Made by a program: the position numbers and the translations under genes
Notes under the pieces: generated by a model
Told to the model about the DNA's origin: nothing
Database searches by the model: none
Seen by the model: only the letters and a program-made list of their open reading frames with translations
Assembly: GCA_037957365.1 (NCBI GenBank)
Contig: JARHVA010004089.1
Location: 596,001 to 660,000, forward strand
From: Torreya grandis
Lineage: Eukaryota; Streptophyta; Pinopsida; Cupressales; Taxaceae
Length of the DNA: 64,000 nt
Reading direction: 5' to 3'
In this document: positions 22,352 to 34,500 of the stretch, in pieces
Layout: each line of letters begins with the position of its first letter
Position numbering within the stretch: the first letter of the stretch is position 1

Positions 22352-23946
22352 TGTTAACACTGTGGATTGCACCCTTGACAGGAGGCTGAGCTCCTATCTT
22401 CCACATGGCATAATGGAGACTCTTCTCTTCCCTATGGGTCTATCAAAACTGAGGGGAGAATCTCTAGATAAGGGCTAGCTCCCTTTGATGCATCTCTGAG
22501 GTCCTAGATTTTCTATTGTTAACAATAGGGGGGTGAAAAGAGAGAAGGACTACCAAAAATAGAACCTAAACTAAATGGTAATGCACCAAAAATGGTTGAT
22601 ATACTTAGCTTTGACATACACTTTACACCAAGAACAAGTTGATATACACTTCATTTGATATGAGAAAATCTTCTGCATCAGTGAGCTAGGAGTCCTCTAG
22701 AGATACAGGGAGGAAGAACTACCAGAGGTGTTCTAAGACACACTATGGTAGCCTATTCACATGTGCCTATACTCTACTATGGACACTTTTGGCTGACCTA
22801 TAAAAAGATAACTCACAATACACTAGAAATTCTGGAATCATTCTATGAAAGCATTAAAGAAAATGACTTAACACAAGACAAAAACATAGACATGCAAAAG
22901 TGCAAACTCAAAATGGAGGTAAAAATGCTATGTATTGATTCAAGGTAAAATCCTATAGGGCTTCACCATACAAGCTGAGAGATATCTTCTCAAATGAGAG
23001 TTTACAATATATATAGAGAAAGAGGAAGTAGTGGCACCCTTTTTTACAAGTGGCCCATGCTACATTTAAAACATTGGGAAGAGGAAGTCATTGAAAAAAC
23101 ATGCTGTGTCAGTTGCCAGTCTTGGCTTTGGCATTGAAACATTATTGTGAAAGCATGGGTTGTGTGCCTTTGTCTGCAAACAAGACTGCTTCTTCAAGAC
23201 ATTCACGTGGTTTTTATGATCATCAATGCAAAATGGGGAAAAATAGGCCACACCATTCAATGTTTGCACTCCTTGATGACCACTTGGAAAAGACTATTTC
23301 AACTACTAGAATAACTCTTGTGTCGACACTTCCCTTTTTGCTACCTGGGTTGTTTTGTCCATATCTGTGCTTGACTCCTCGAGCTCCTTTCTCAGTGGGT
23401 CACTAAGTTCACTCTTTGACTTTTATCTTTTCCCAGCTTTTGTCTTTTCCTAGCCCTTTCAGCCCTTAAGGATATCTTCTGTCAATCATTTGGCCTTTCG
23501 ATTGAACCTGAACCCTTTTTTGGAGTTCAATGGTTCAATACTGTGTTCTGCAAGGAGTCACATTCATTCAATTCCTTTGTGAATTAAATGAATCATTGAA
23601 CCTACTATTTGAACCAACCCCTTGAACCAACAATGGTTCAATGATTCAATAGTTTAATACTTCTAAGTTCAAAGTTTAAAGCTCTTGGAAAGATCATGTC
23701 GTTGAACCCGATGTTGAACTACTTTTTCCAACCTTGAGGAAAAGTGCCTTGAAAATTTTGGTCTCTTTCCTTGTGAATTTCTTCAAACAAAATGTCTGAA
23801 GAAGCTTTGTAAAAGCCTTGTATTCTTTGAACTGATTCATCTTTTTACCAAAAGACTTGTGCAAACCAAATTTATGACTACTGGCTTAGAACAACAGGGG
23901 GAAGAAGGAGACCAATTTTGAGCTGCAGGACCAAAAATGGTCAACA
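22352..23946 (-). repeat. 5' LTR (element sense) of element B
   Basis: It is 1595 bp, from TGTTAACAC to GGTCAACA on the plus strand, and pairs with 14461-16058. A minus-strand TATATATA lies near 23006-23018. It contains the same GGTTCAA-rich stretch (23520-23660). Confidence 0.93.
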
Positions 23947-24445
23947 AGTGCCTTATTCCAAGTGTAACACATTAGTTTGAAAGGCTTGAACCTATTGCAT
24001 AAAGGATTATACATCAGTATTAGAATGCTTGTTAACCAAATGTGGTGTTAGTAATGACTGAGTAGGAATGGGCACATTTATTTTTGAAACCCTTGGGTTA
24101 TCCCCATAGTAGATGGTAGTAAAAAATTTATATCAAATATAGTAGAGAAAAGTAGGGAACCCATAGCCGTTGAAGTTTTCTCAAATGTATTAGTGTTGCT
24201 TGAATTTTTTATTTCCTAAATTATTTTCAAGATTTATGATGATCTTTAGATTGATCATAGTTTGATTCTTAAAATTTATTAATAAATTGTGCTTTATGTA
24301 TCAGTGTTTATTCATGATCTAAAGGTGATAATTCATCATGATGCGCATCTTGAGATTCAATGTTACCTTCATTATATTGCTCATGCCCAAAACTTTTATC
24401 AAGAAATTCTACATATTTAGCTTGTACATTAGTATCAAATGGTCA
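23947..24445 (-). pseudogene. Remnant D: gypsy gag, N-terminal part
   Basis: On the minus strand 24430-24310 reads QAKYVEFLDKSFGHEQYNEG followed by an acidic, His-rich stretch, resembling the N-terminal coiled region of Tat-like gag proteins. It then decays through frameshifts to the B insertion at 23946. Joined in order with 14460-13490 it would form one gag, which shows that D was there before B. Confidence 0.55.
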
Positions 24446-25296
24446 TGATATATGGGTAAGTGTCCAAAGTTGGAGGACAAAAAGGGGCCTATCATGGACA
24501 TGTTTGTTTATGAAAATTAATAAATATCAACTTATACAGATTATTTGAGATGGCTACACTCAGACTTGAAGATGATATAAAAATATGAATTTTAGCATTT
24601 TGAGTCTAGTTTCTAAAACACTAATTATTTTTTAAAATGGTCAAGATTAAATAGGTTAGATGTCTAAAATTTGAAGAACACCTCATTTATTTAATAAAAA
24701 CACAGTAAATGGTTGGTCGTATGGCCCTTCATTTTATTAGCTTCGTCTCGTATTATGTGAAACCCTTTGGTGGAAATTTAGATAAGATCATCTAGTTTGC
24801 GACCTATATTTTTTTAATAAATATATATTTTTATTAATTCTAAAAGTAGATAGATCTTGAAAAATTGAAAAAATGGATAGCTAGCCATGTGACCCCCCCA
24901 ACTACCTCAAGAAAAATAAAAAATAGTTTTTTTATGTGTATATAATTATGCCTAGTTTGTTAATGTTTTTTGTATTTGAATCAATGAAAAAAAAATACAT
25001 AAACATATATAGACATGTATAGTTATGGCATGTAGTGGCCTAAGAAAGACATAGTTAGACATAAACATATATGGAAACCTAAAAATAGTCAAAAATTTAA
25101 AAAAAATCATATATTTGGAAAGAGGAGAGGGTGCTCAACATCGTAGTGATAATTTTTACAAATGTTTTGATGAAATTCATAGTTTTTATGATGGCAGAAG
25201 TTAGATTTTGTTATTTTTTAGTCAAAAACTCATATTCAACTATGTATTTACAATTACAGGCCTTGGGCTCAAGGATCTAATCCATTTCCAAGCCAA
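24446..25296. other. Non-coding stretch, nothing recognised
   Basis: AT-rich sequence with several homopolymer runs, including C7 at 24894 and A8 near 24987. No coding frame or repeat partner was found in the window. Confidence 0.5.
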
Positions 25297-25785
25297 AGGC
25301 ATGTTTTTGAAATTACACATAACAAAGTGCATATGCACTATAAGGCATACATGCAATAATGTGTATGTGAAATAATGTGTACATGTTCCTAAGAGATGCA
25401 AGTATAGAGCTATAGAATGTAAAAATGTGAGAAATTAAAAGGTGTGGGGATTGGGATGTTTTATTAAAATAAATTTTAATTATACGATAATTTAAAATTA
25501 TTTTAGTAAATATAAGAATTAGGGTCACTCTGTATCTTATAGAATTGGTCTCACAGCGGCATGACTTACTCTTTGGGAGATATTTTTTCAAAATCTAATA
25601 TTGTTAGTACTTAGTCATTTTCAAGATTTTAGTATTAAACCTAAGGATTTTAAGGCATAAATTTTGCAATTAATGTCCATTTTGGATAAACATGAAATCA
25701 TTTTATAGGTTTTGGGGCCTTTCAAATTACTTGTTGACATTTCTAAGAGTTCTTAGTTTGTTAAAATTAAAATTTACAAACCAAT

Positions 25786-28400
25786 GCACACCTAACCACT
25801 CCTTTATATGGATTTTATTTATGATTAGGTCCCTTATAGGCCAAAAAGTGACACAACAACACAATAATCATTTATGACCAGGGTAAATAGGGATAATTTG
25901 GATCACAATTAGGTGTGCTCACCCCCAATTGAATTTGAATTCATGTCAAAGTGGTGTGCTTTAGGAAACATAGGTTGCATTGGTGACCCATCCACACCCA
26001 ACTACCCCTTCATGCTGATTTTACTTGTGATTAGGTCCCTTATAGGCTAAAAGTGATATAAAAACACCATTTTCACTATGACCAAGGTAATTTCAAATAA
26101 TTTTAATTACATTTATGCATGACCACCCCATTTCTCTTAAAATTCAAGAAAAAAATGTGATTATGTCAAAGTAAGTTGCATTGTGACCCTTGCACATCCA
26201 ACCACCAACTTATGTTGATTTTACTTTTGATTATCTAAATTATTGCCAAAAGTGACAAAACATCACCATATCCACTTATAACCATGAAAATGTAAATAAT
26301 TTTTGGCACATGTATGAGAAATCACCCTAATTGTTGCAGTGAAATTTGGTTTTCCAAATTTCACTACACCATTTTATTAATTTCCTATCATTTTTACATT
26401 TTGTCTTAGTTTACGTAATATTTTACTAGACTCCATAGCCCCATAGACAAGGCATCATTTTTGACTAGCTCGCAAGCTGTAAATTATACATTTGATATAA
26501 TGGGTTCAACATGAAGTTTATTATCTTAATTATGTTATTAATTATTTTATAATTAATTAGCATTAATTAAAGTCATTAAATGACTATATTATTTTTAGTC
26601 ATTAAACATATTAATTCTTTTTATAATTAATATTTGTGTGAAAATGTAAATTTAAAATTTCATTTAATATTGTGAATTTACCTAAATAAAAATGAAACCA
26701 AAAATGAGCAAATAAATGACTTGTCATCTTCTAATGGCAAGTATGGTACAAAATTAAAAAGTCCAAACTTTTTCCAAGTTCTTAATTTCATCAGGTTCTT
26801 AGAGAGAGAAAGTTGTAACTTTGTGTGGATCCATTTTATTTCCCAATTAGACTAATGAAATACAAGAAAATGGGTGAGACTCTTTTTGGGCTTTGTAGAT
26901 TTTAATTCTCTTTATTTATGAATTAAAATTTCCTATTTATGAGAAAAGACTCCATTAAATTTATACATTTATTTGGTTATGTACAATAATGGTGTTTCCC
27001 AAACTTTGTGTTGAGGGCCTCTATGGATGAGCTTCCTTGATGTCCATGAGTTTCTGCATGTTTAATCACAATGGAACTTCATGCCAAGTGTGTGTAATCA
27101 GGCTTATAAAGAGACTTTGTTCTTCCAAGCATACCTTATATTCCCAAAACTCTCACTACTCATATGTTCATTCTTGTGTGAGAGGAAGGAGTTCTATTTA
27201 TGCTACTTATTCTTGAGTTATCCTAAAGGTTCTCCACTTTTATCTTGATGTGGGTTTCTCTCATTTTCTCCTTTTATTTTATGTTTTATTTCTTTTTGTG
27301 CTTTCAAGTGAAAATTACAAAAAAACCCTCCAAATAATTCATATCATATGAGGGAATTGCCCTTCTCAAAATCAAAGGAGATTCACCATTCTTATATTGA
27401 TTTCTCCAACTATTGGCAAATTAGTGTCATTTCACATTGGGTGAGTCAAAAACTAAAAAACACCAAAAGTGCCCATTTTTCCACCAACACTAATTCACTT
27501 TGAATTCAAGCTAGAATAGTTTGATTGAGGTAACATAAGTCACATTGATAACCCATGCACACCAAACCACCACTTAATGTCATTTTCACTTGTAATTTGA
27601 GGGTTTATAGGCCAAAATAAATACAATGCCACCATATCCACTTATGATAAGGGAAAATACAAAAAAATTGGGACATATTCATGAATGATAATCTCAATTC
27701 ACTTTGAGTTGAGTTAAATTGATGTGATTCGGATAATGTAAGTCCCATTCATAATAAACACACACCCAACTACTCCTTTATGTAAATTTGTATTATAATT
27801 AGGTCCTTTGTAATCTACAAGTAACATAAAAACACCATATCCATGTGGCCAGGGTAAATGTAGATAACTTTTTGGCACATTTATGTATGATCACCCCAAT
27901 CCACTTTGAATACAAACCAATGTGGTGTAATTCGGGAAATAGGCTTCATTGGTGACCTTCACACACCCAATCACCCCTTTATGCTAATTTTACTTTTTAT
28001 TAGGTCCCATATAGGCCAAAAGTGACACAATTATACTATATCCACATGTGACCAGGGAAAATGGGAAAAATTGGACACATTTGGGCATGATCATCCTAAT
28101 TTGCTTCAAATTTAGGCCAAAGTGGTGTGAATTGAGTAATGTAGGTTTTGGTTTTGTGTGTGTAGGTAACCAATGTGATTAAGTCCCTCATGATAAAATC
28201 CATACAACATAACCATATCCACTTGTGACCAAGATAAATGTAGATTATTTTGGGCACATATATATGTGATCACCTAAATTCACTTTGAAATAAATCTAAA
28301 GTGATATGATTAGGGTAATATGGGTTGCATTGTGAGATAGACATATCAAACCACCCTTTTATGTCATTTTTACTTGAGATTAAGTGGAGTATAGGCTAAA
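25786..28400 (+). repeat. Tandem array, about eight units of roughly 200 bp
   Basis: Each unit contains CACACCCAAC(C/T)AC-like, TTTTACTTGTGATTAGGTCC, ATAGGCCAAAAGTGACA, CACCATATCCAC, a CCAGGG-AAATG block, GGCACATTTATG, GATCACCC and TTCACTTTGAATTCA. Anchor positions of the first block are about 25786, 25993, 26197, 27558, 27761, 27962, 28160 and 28350. After removing the 1163 bp added by the solo LTR and its target duplication, spacing is about 198-207 bp. No unit encodes a long frame. Confidence 0.85.
26332..27489 (+). mobile_element. Solo LTR with perfect 5-bp target duplication
   Basis: It starts TGTTGCAGTG, ends CCACCAACA, and is flanked by CTAAT at 26327-26331 and 27490-27494. It interrupts one unit of the 200-bp array, and the unit reads through when it is removed. 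Length is 1158 bp, with no coding frame, PBS or PPT. A TTATAAAG sequence near 27112 could be its TATA box, which suggests plus orientation. It is the product expected from LTR-LTR recombination. Confidence 0.85.
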
Positions 28401-29180
28401 ATCATCACAAAATTTTAATGATTCTTGTCTAAACTATGGGGACGTGATATTTATAAAGTGTGATTCAATAATAAACATGAGACTTCGACACCCCTATATC
28501 TATATGACACTACACTATAGTCAATATGCCTCTATCATGTTATGTGTAGCCTCTATCATGTCATGTGTATATATGATATACACACATATTATATGAGTTG
28601 TCTTTGAGTCATGATCCATAGTTATTGTCTCAAGATAGGATAAGGGATAGCTTATATAGTTCTATCTAATGGATTCATAATACTTAATAGGCCTACCACA
28701 CAAATGCACCAATGCAACCCATATGTAATGAAGCTCATTCAATGATGTCAAACAATCAAAACAAATTATCATATCAAAAAGATAGGCATTATCCATCACA
28801 TCATGTTACCCACACCTATTCAATTATTTATCACATCATCATGTTACGTATATAGATGACATCAATTTATTTTATGATATGGATATGTACCAGGCATCAC
28901 AAAAATATTTCATGCCATGCCAAACATTGTGCACATTAGGTCACTTTGGTCATACCATACATACTGTATATGTAATTTAGTAGCATTGATCATTGATAAA
29001 CTTGTTCAAACATTGATATACACATTTAATAGATAGAGTGAACTAGATATAGATGATAACATAAATAGACCTTAGACCCTATCTCTATTCACTTTAAATA
29101 TGTATCTAAATCCATATGTGGGATGGGAGTACCCATATATATTGTACCAACTAAACTATATACTATGCCAATACCAATGA

Positions 29181-29240
<60 letters not shown>

Positions 29241-29452
29241 GGGGTGGTCATGTGATCATGTCATTATTCATGGACAAAAGATGGTGTTTCCATATCATTC
29301 ATTCATATTTGTCACAATCAAATGATCTGATCATATTATATATGTAATATGATTCACATTAATTCATTCACTTAGTGAGGACTTGCCCTATATAGATATG
29401 GGATATGGATATGGCATTGGTTCATTATGTCCATACCCATATTTGATGAAGT
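28401..29452. other. Left central part of the inverted-repeat structure
   Basis: AT-rich sequence without recognised genes, between the left array and element C. It has several ATATGG-type short repeats and one long TA run. Its partner on the right (46928-48360) shares short GGGAGT(A/G)CCCATATATA blocks in direct orientation, which is weak. Confidence 0.4.
29184..29237. repeat. TA microsatellite, 27 units
   Basis: A pure TA dinucleotide run of 54 bp. Such runs form cruciforms easily and vary in length. A frame across it is meaningless. Confidence 0.95.
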
Positions 29453-29774
29453 TGTAGACACCTAAAAAGTGTCTAACCCTTAGTCACTTTCCCCCTTAGT
29501 CCATTCCTAACCCATTCCTAACAATTACTAATTTAAAATAATTAATTTATTTTGAATTAACCCCCCTCTTTGTACACATCACCCATGACACCTCGCCTGG
29601 GACACCTCACCTTGGACTAATTCTCCTCCTATGACTCACTCAAGATCTATTCCTAATTCTTCTAACCTCCTAACAAACTCTCGTGCGTATTTAGCACAAC
29701 CCTCGGCATTCTCCAACAGATAGGGCACTTGGCGGAAGAAAAACGGGCTTGGTGGCTCTTTTTGCCCGTTCTAA

Positions 29775-29835
29775 CCCCGCCGACGTCGGCCAAGTGTCGA
29801 CCGATGCCGGCGGAATCACCGACGTCGATTATACT
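29775..29835 (+). promoter_or_regulatory. Putative LTR promoter: palindrome cluster and TATA-like box
   Basis: CCGACGTCGG at 29780, a variant CCGATGCCGG at 29801 and ACCGACGTCGA at about 29819 precede TTATACTTAA (29826). The ACGT core in a palindrome is the kind of site plant bZIP factors bind. The same arrangement is in the 3' LTR (45815-45875). Promoter function is inferred from position only. Confidence 0.45.
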
Positions 29836-30078
29836 TAACCAGTTTTTCAAACTCTTTTGAGGATCCGGAATCAAAAATCAAAAAATCTCTGAAAGCAAAT
29901 CAGGAATCCTAGTCTTGGACTATCCATCAATCTGCGAAATCTCTCAATCAAAGCCCCCATTCTCTCCCTCAGGTGCAGCGAGAGCTTCAAGGTTCTCCCT
30001 CAGCAACAGGTTCTCCATACAAGCTACATCAACAACAGGTACGGGAATCATTGGTAGCACACCTTCCATAAGGCACAG

Positions 30079-30737
30079 GTAAGTATATTATCTGTGTTCT
30101 TATTCTCTTTTCAATTATTTCTTTCAAGCAATTTCTCCCTAGACTAGACTGTTAATCAACCCAGACCCGAATCTTGATTTGCCCACCTCCCTGTTTCTCC
30201 CGTCCTCTCTCGGATCATACATTCTGCCCATTTAACCTGACTCTCAGACTCAGACCCCAAACCATTCAACCAAGCCCAAAACTTCATCTACAGACCAAAA
30301 CCCTGATCAGACTCTGTCCACAGACTATTCAAATAAACCCAGACCCTGACCAAACTCTGTCTACGGACCACAGACTTAACCAGACTTCATCTAAAGACCT
30401 TTGCCCCGACTGACACCGGTCACTACCCCCACCGACGTCAGCATATTAACCGACGTCGGCACCTTGACCAACTGATGCCGGTAGGATTACCGATGCCGGC
30501 GACTGTTATCAATCCGACAGCTTCTCTCAAGTAAGTCTTTACTTCTCTTTTTCATTCCATTTCTTTATCATTTCGGTTCTTCATTATTCAGCTATTTATC
30601 AGACATTTCTTTCTGTTGATTTAGTGGGTTTATATCCCTTAAGGAAGTTTTCATACTTCTGGGATCAAGCTTTTGCTTGACAACCCACCATTTGTCTATT
30701 TAACATCTTCTTTTGTCCAAGCTTCTTCTCTTTGCAG
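30079..30737 (+). other. Putative intron within the LTR and leader
   Basis: CAG followed by GTAAGTAT at 30076-30086 is a near-perfect plant 5' splice site. TTCTCTTTGCAG ending at 30737, with T-rich sequence upstream, is a good 3' splice site. The same pair occurs in the 3' LTR at 46117 and 46776. Splicing would remove the second palindrome cluster from the transcript. Ogre-type relatives are known to be spliced, although in a different place. Confidence 0.45.
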
Positions 30738-30883
30738 GTGTCATTCCTCCACAGCCAAAGAGGAGTACTCATAGCGTCTGGATTACGGTGTGCAGACTTT
30801 ATCTAGGTACACAAGCCTTGACCATTCTTTCTTTAGTTTCTTAATCATTTGAAATTGAAAACAAAATTTGAATAGAAACATTC

Positions 30884-30901
30884 TGGCACGCCCGGTGGGA
30901 C
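30884..30901 (+). other. Primer binding site of element C
   Basis: TGGCACGCCCGGTGGGAC starts three bases after GAATAGAAACA. It matches the PBS of element B except for two transitions. Confidence 0.85.
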
Positions 30902-31991
30902 CCCTTTAGGGCCTTCCTTGGGTTCCCTTTCTTCTTTGTTCATTTAGTTGCATTAGGCTTCTTAACCTTCATATCTTTCTTCTTTTCTAAAAAAATCATA
31001 AGCATAAAATAAAAAGAACCCTTTCTTCCTTTTTCTTGCATTTTCTAGACTAGTAAGAAAATCATTTTCTTCAACCCTTTCTCCAACTTGTCTTCATTCC
31101 AATTCAATATTTCGATTTGGGGCTTTAAAATTTATTGCATTCCATTTCTTGCTTTCTTGCATCTTTTTAGTCCACACTTAGTAATTAGTCAAACGCATAT
31201 TGAATAAACCGTGGATCACTTGATGTTACACTACCAGACCACGTGCACTCAATAAAACATCAAACTCACTTGAGACAAGGCCTGACTGGGATTTCATCAC
31301 CCAGCAGACAACCTTACCCAACCCGGCAATCCTACTTGGATTTCACCACCAAGAGGAAAGCCAACTCTATTCTCTGGCAGAGTCTAAACTATAGTGAAAG
31401 TATATTTTGGCTAAGCGAAACTAGCTAACCACTAGAATCGTGAAGTGAGGGGAGCTTGCTCCTTAGCACCAGGCCTGTACAGAAGCTAATACAGATTTTT
31501 GAGTGCCTTAACATACCTGAAACCATCTTTAGATTGCCTATTCTAGGATCCTTCTTACAGCCAACTTCCTCAAACATCATCATAAGGCATAAGCCACACG
31601 ATCTTAATAAAATTGTTTCTAGGAATTTAACGTTAGGCTCTATCTGTCATCATCATATTTTCTATTTTTATCTATTTTTTTTGAGCTGGTAAGGACGTCT
31701 TCTCCATTTCTAAAAACTTTTTTTCTGAGTTTCTGGAAAACACAGTAACCGACATCGGTCCTGTAACCGACGTCAGCAACTTTTCTGTACCAGCCTCGAT
31801 CATCTGACTGACATCGACATCATTCTTTACCGACATCGGTTTTTATACCGACGTCAGTCTCTGTCTATTTTCTTTTTTCCAAAAAAAATAGCAAGCATAA
31901 AATCCAACTTTCTGACTGTCTAAACATCCATTCTGGTTTTCTGAGACTGACAGAACACAATTTTCTGAAACCTGACCTTTTCTTGCCTTGA
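30902..31991 (+). other. Leader of element C
   Basis: About 1.1 kb without a convincing frame, C/T-rich, separates the PBS from gag. Palindrome variants (CCGACATCGG, ACCGACGTCAG types) cluster at 31745-31860. A long leader is normal in the Tat group, where some members carry an extra frame here; I see none. Confidence 0.6.
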
Positions 31992-34500
31992 ATGGTTTTG
32001 ACACACAGTCAAACCAAGGCCCTTCTTGACCATGCTAGCCAACAACCGCTTCCACCTTCACCATCTACAACTAGTCCTATAATGGAGTTCAACTCAGAGA
32101 CTGAAAGAACTCCAACTCGCCCAACCCCGCCTCAAACTCCTATCATCCCAGAAGGGGACCAAGACTTTGCACGATTCTTGGACCTTAATGTCAAAGCCTT
32201 ACAACACTATCTCGTGAATAGCCAAATGTGAGACTCCCTAGGCAACCCAATCTATGGGATGCCAACTTCCTTAATTGACACAAGAATCACATCAACAGCC
32301 CCTACAATTCAGCCATTAGACAACACCTCCACCAATAACCCAACCATATCTTACCTTCAGAACGTAACCTCTCCATCTAAACCTACCTCCATGGGAGTTC
32401 TGATACTCCCTCAACCTCAAGTCACTCAACCAAACCCCACACCTTTCCAAAACCTGTTAGTCTATATTCCCCCTACTCTTGCACCAATAAATACAAGAGT
32501 AATCGTTTACCCGTCAACAAGCATAGCCACGCCTCAACCATCCTTGACGGCTCCTATCCAACTTGTGCCAACCAACCCCATAACACAAGGGCCATTGGCC
32601 CCAACTTTTGCTCCCATAACCAGCTATCCATATGTTGCGTCTATGCAACCATCCACATCATATGCCCCTCCAAATATCTTTCAAGCGGGCGCTCCACCCA
32701 CCAATCCATCAGCAGATATAATCAAAATGCTGATGGATAAAATGTCTAGCTTAGAGACTTCCATTTCTGGCTCACGCAATGCTCTCTCATACGAGCAAAT
32801 TTGCAATGAGCCTATTCATCATTCTGTTCCAATTAGACCATACCCCAGCCAGTGGGAGCTTCCCAAATTTTCTCGCTTTCAAAGCAAGGAAGACCCACAG
32901 TAACACTTACGGGCATTTAGACATGCCTGCTACTTTATCACCCATGATGACGCATCACTCTTGCACACATTTTCTATGTCCCTTTCTGGTGCTGCACTCG
33001 ATTGGTACAGCTCCATTTCCACCCATTCCCTCTTCTCATTTACACAATTGGCCTAGCTTTTTCTTGACCATTTCTCCATTAATATCACCAAAAAGGTTTC
33101 GATCACAAACCTTTACACTATCCGTCAATTTGAGGATGAATCAGTAGCTGACTTCGTTGCTCGTTGGAGAGGCCTTATCAATCAACTCTCCTTTTCCTTA
33201 CCTCAAACTGAGCTTATTGAACTATTCTCTCGAGCTTGCACCAAACACATTTCTTCCACTTTAAGGGTTCAGACCTTCCGTACCTTTGATGAAGCCTTCA
33301 CGATGGCCCGTAAACTTGAATTACGTGCCATTGAGGATAACAAAGTCAAGTTGCGAAGCAAGAACCCCAACTCCAAGACTAATGACTCTTCTTCTTCTAA
33401 GCCTTCATCGTCAAATCCTAAGTCTAAAACTTCAGCTAACGCTATGGCCGTTAGACCTTCATCCTCTTCATCTAATCAACCTGAGCCATCAACATCTCAG
33501 AGCGCCACCCGTCAATTCTAGCAAAGATACGTGCAAAGACAATATACTCCTCTTGGAGAATCTTACGCATCTATACTGGAAAAGCTTATTAAATAGGGGA
33601 TTCTCAACCTTCCCCAAATTTGACCACCGCCACAATTTGATCCCTCACGTGCCATCCCTGCGTGGTATAGGGAAAATGACTTCTGTAATTTCCACCGTGT
33701 CAAAGGTCATGATACGAGAAATTGTAAAACCTTCAAAAACATAGTCCAGGACATGCTTGAAAAGGGGGAGCTCATTCTAGATAATCCTAATGCACCTCCA
33801 AACCAGGGCATCGACATATTCAAGAAACCATTCCCCAACCATCCACCAACCCAAAATAATGTCTAGACCTTAATTGACAACACGCATGAACATGATATTC
33901 AAACGATCAATACGGTCTCACCTTTCATCCCCAACCAATCTCAAAAGGTTAACCCATCTACCAGTCCATCACGTATGGACGAACCTCTTTCCCCGGTCAG
34001 TTCTCCATCAACCTCTCTCATCCTGGAGGATGCCTCAACCTTACCGGCACCACCGGTCTCACCATCCTCTTTTCTTCTGCCTATGGAGGACCTGACCTTA
34101 CCCACTCCTCGACCACAAGTAGAGGGCACCATAATTCCTGCCCTTTATCTGCTTGAGGAGTCACACTCTCCTGTTCCTTCTCCACCAAGAGAAGAACCTG
34201 ACTTTCCATCTTCCCTGACCAACGACAATACAGTTATAACTCCCACATGCCTTGGGTCTGAAACTACTGCTACACCTAATACATCTTCTCAAGGATCCCA
34301 ACTTCATCCAATGTCCTCCCAACCATTTTCCCGACTAGTGGAGAAATTAGAACTTCTCCCTTCAAGGAAAGTGGAGCATCGGGGATTGTGGGAACATCTT
34401 AAAGTTCTTCAACATTCTCGTGCCCTTTCATCTCATGCTGCCAATCTTCCCAAGGCAGAATCATCCAAGACTCCAAACAAAGACCAAACCCCCACTTTTA
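31992..34500 (+). pseudogene. Element C gag
   Basis: A single frame from MVLTHSQTK at 31992, broken by stops at 32229, 32901, 33054, 33519, 33594, 33621 and 33864. The N-terminal 290 residues are Pro/Ser/Thr-rich. Retrotrans_gag follows across the 32901 stop (HLRAFRHACYFI, LSGAALDWYSSI, LYTIRQFEDESVADFVARW). At about 33680-33730 the motif FCNFHRVKGHDTRNCK matches the C-x2-H...GH...C signature of plant gypsy gags. The frame then runs on through a low-complexity Pro/Ser region. Most stops are TAG or TGA at positions where Gln or Arg would fit. Confidence 0.85.

Larger units (their letters stand above)
14461..23946 (-). mobile_element. Element B: Ty3/gypsy element with archaeal-type RNase H ahead of RT
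   Basis: A 9486-bp minus-strand element with two 1.6-kb LTRs (TGTTGACAC...GGTCAACA as read on the plus strand), a PBS, gag, protease, archaeal-type RNase H, RT, a shortened second RNase H and integrase. Stops and frame changes are frequent and LTRs differ by roughly 8-13% in the parts I compared, so it is older than A and C. Flanks give only a weak target duplication (CGTGT at 14456 and AGTGC at 23947, central GTG matching). It lies within the gag of remnant D. Confidence 0.92.
25297..28400 (+). repeat. Left arm of a large inverted repeat
   Basis: The outer part, about 25297-25780, is the reverse complement of about 49190-49645. Shared blocks include CATAAC(A/-)AAGTGC, GAATGTAAAAA, AATTAGGGTCACTCT, TTTTTCAAAATCTAAT, AGTACTTAGTCATTTTTCAA and GTTAAAATTAAAATTTACAAACC. 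The inner part is an array of about eight 200-bp units. The right arm has the same two parts in mirror order. Divergence is considerable, with many indels. The solo LTR at 26332 is a later insertion. Confidence 0.8.
29453..30880 (+). repeat. 5' LTR of element C
   Basis: It begins TGTAGACACC and ends GAATAGAAACA; similarity between the two LTRs runs eight bases further (TTCTGGCA) into the PBS. It contains CCGACGTCGG palindromes (29780-29789, 30450-30459) and many variants, a TATA-like TTATACTTAA at 29826-29835 just after the first cluster, and a strong splice donor and acceptor pair. Confidence 0.95.

Noticed and set aside
14456..23951. A firm target-site duplication for element B
   Set aside because: CGTGT and AGTGC match only at three central bases, so it is not strong enough to list as a feature.
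25786..28400. Regular 200-bp repeats considered as a CRISPR-like array
   Set aside because: Units are contiguous tandem copies without unique spacers and this is plant nuclear DNA.
29123..29347. Frame with a long Tyr-Ile repeat
   Set aside because: It is a translation of the TA microsatellite.
33286..33744. Plus-strand frames at 32779-33147, 33286-33744, 33874-34095, 34999-35235, 35977-36240 and 36265-36618
   Set aside because: All are shadows of the element C gag-protease frame, which carries the known motifs.
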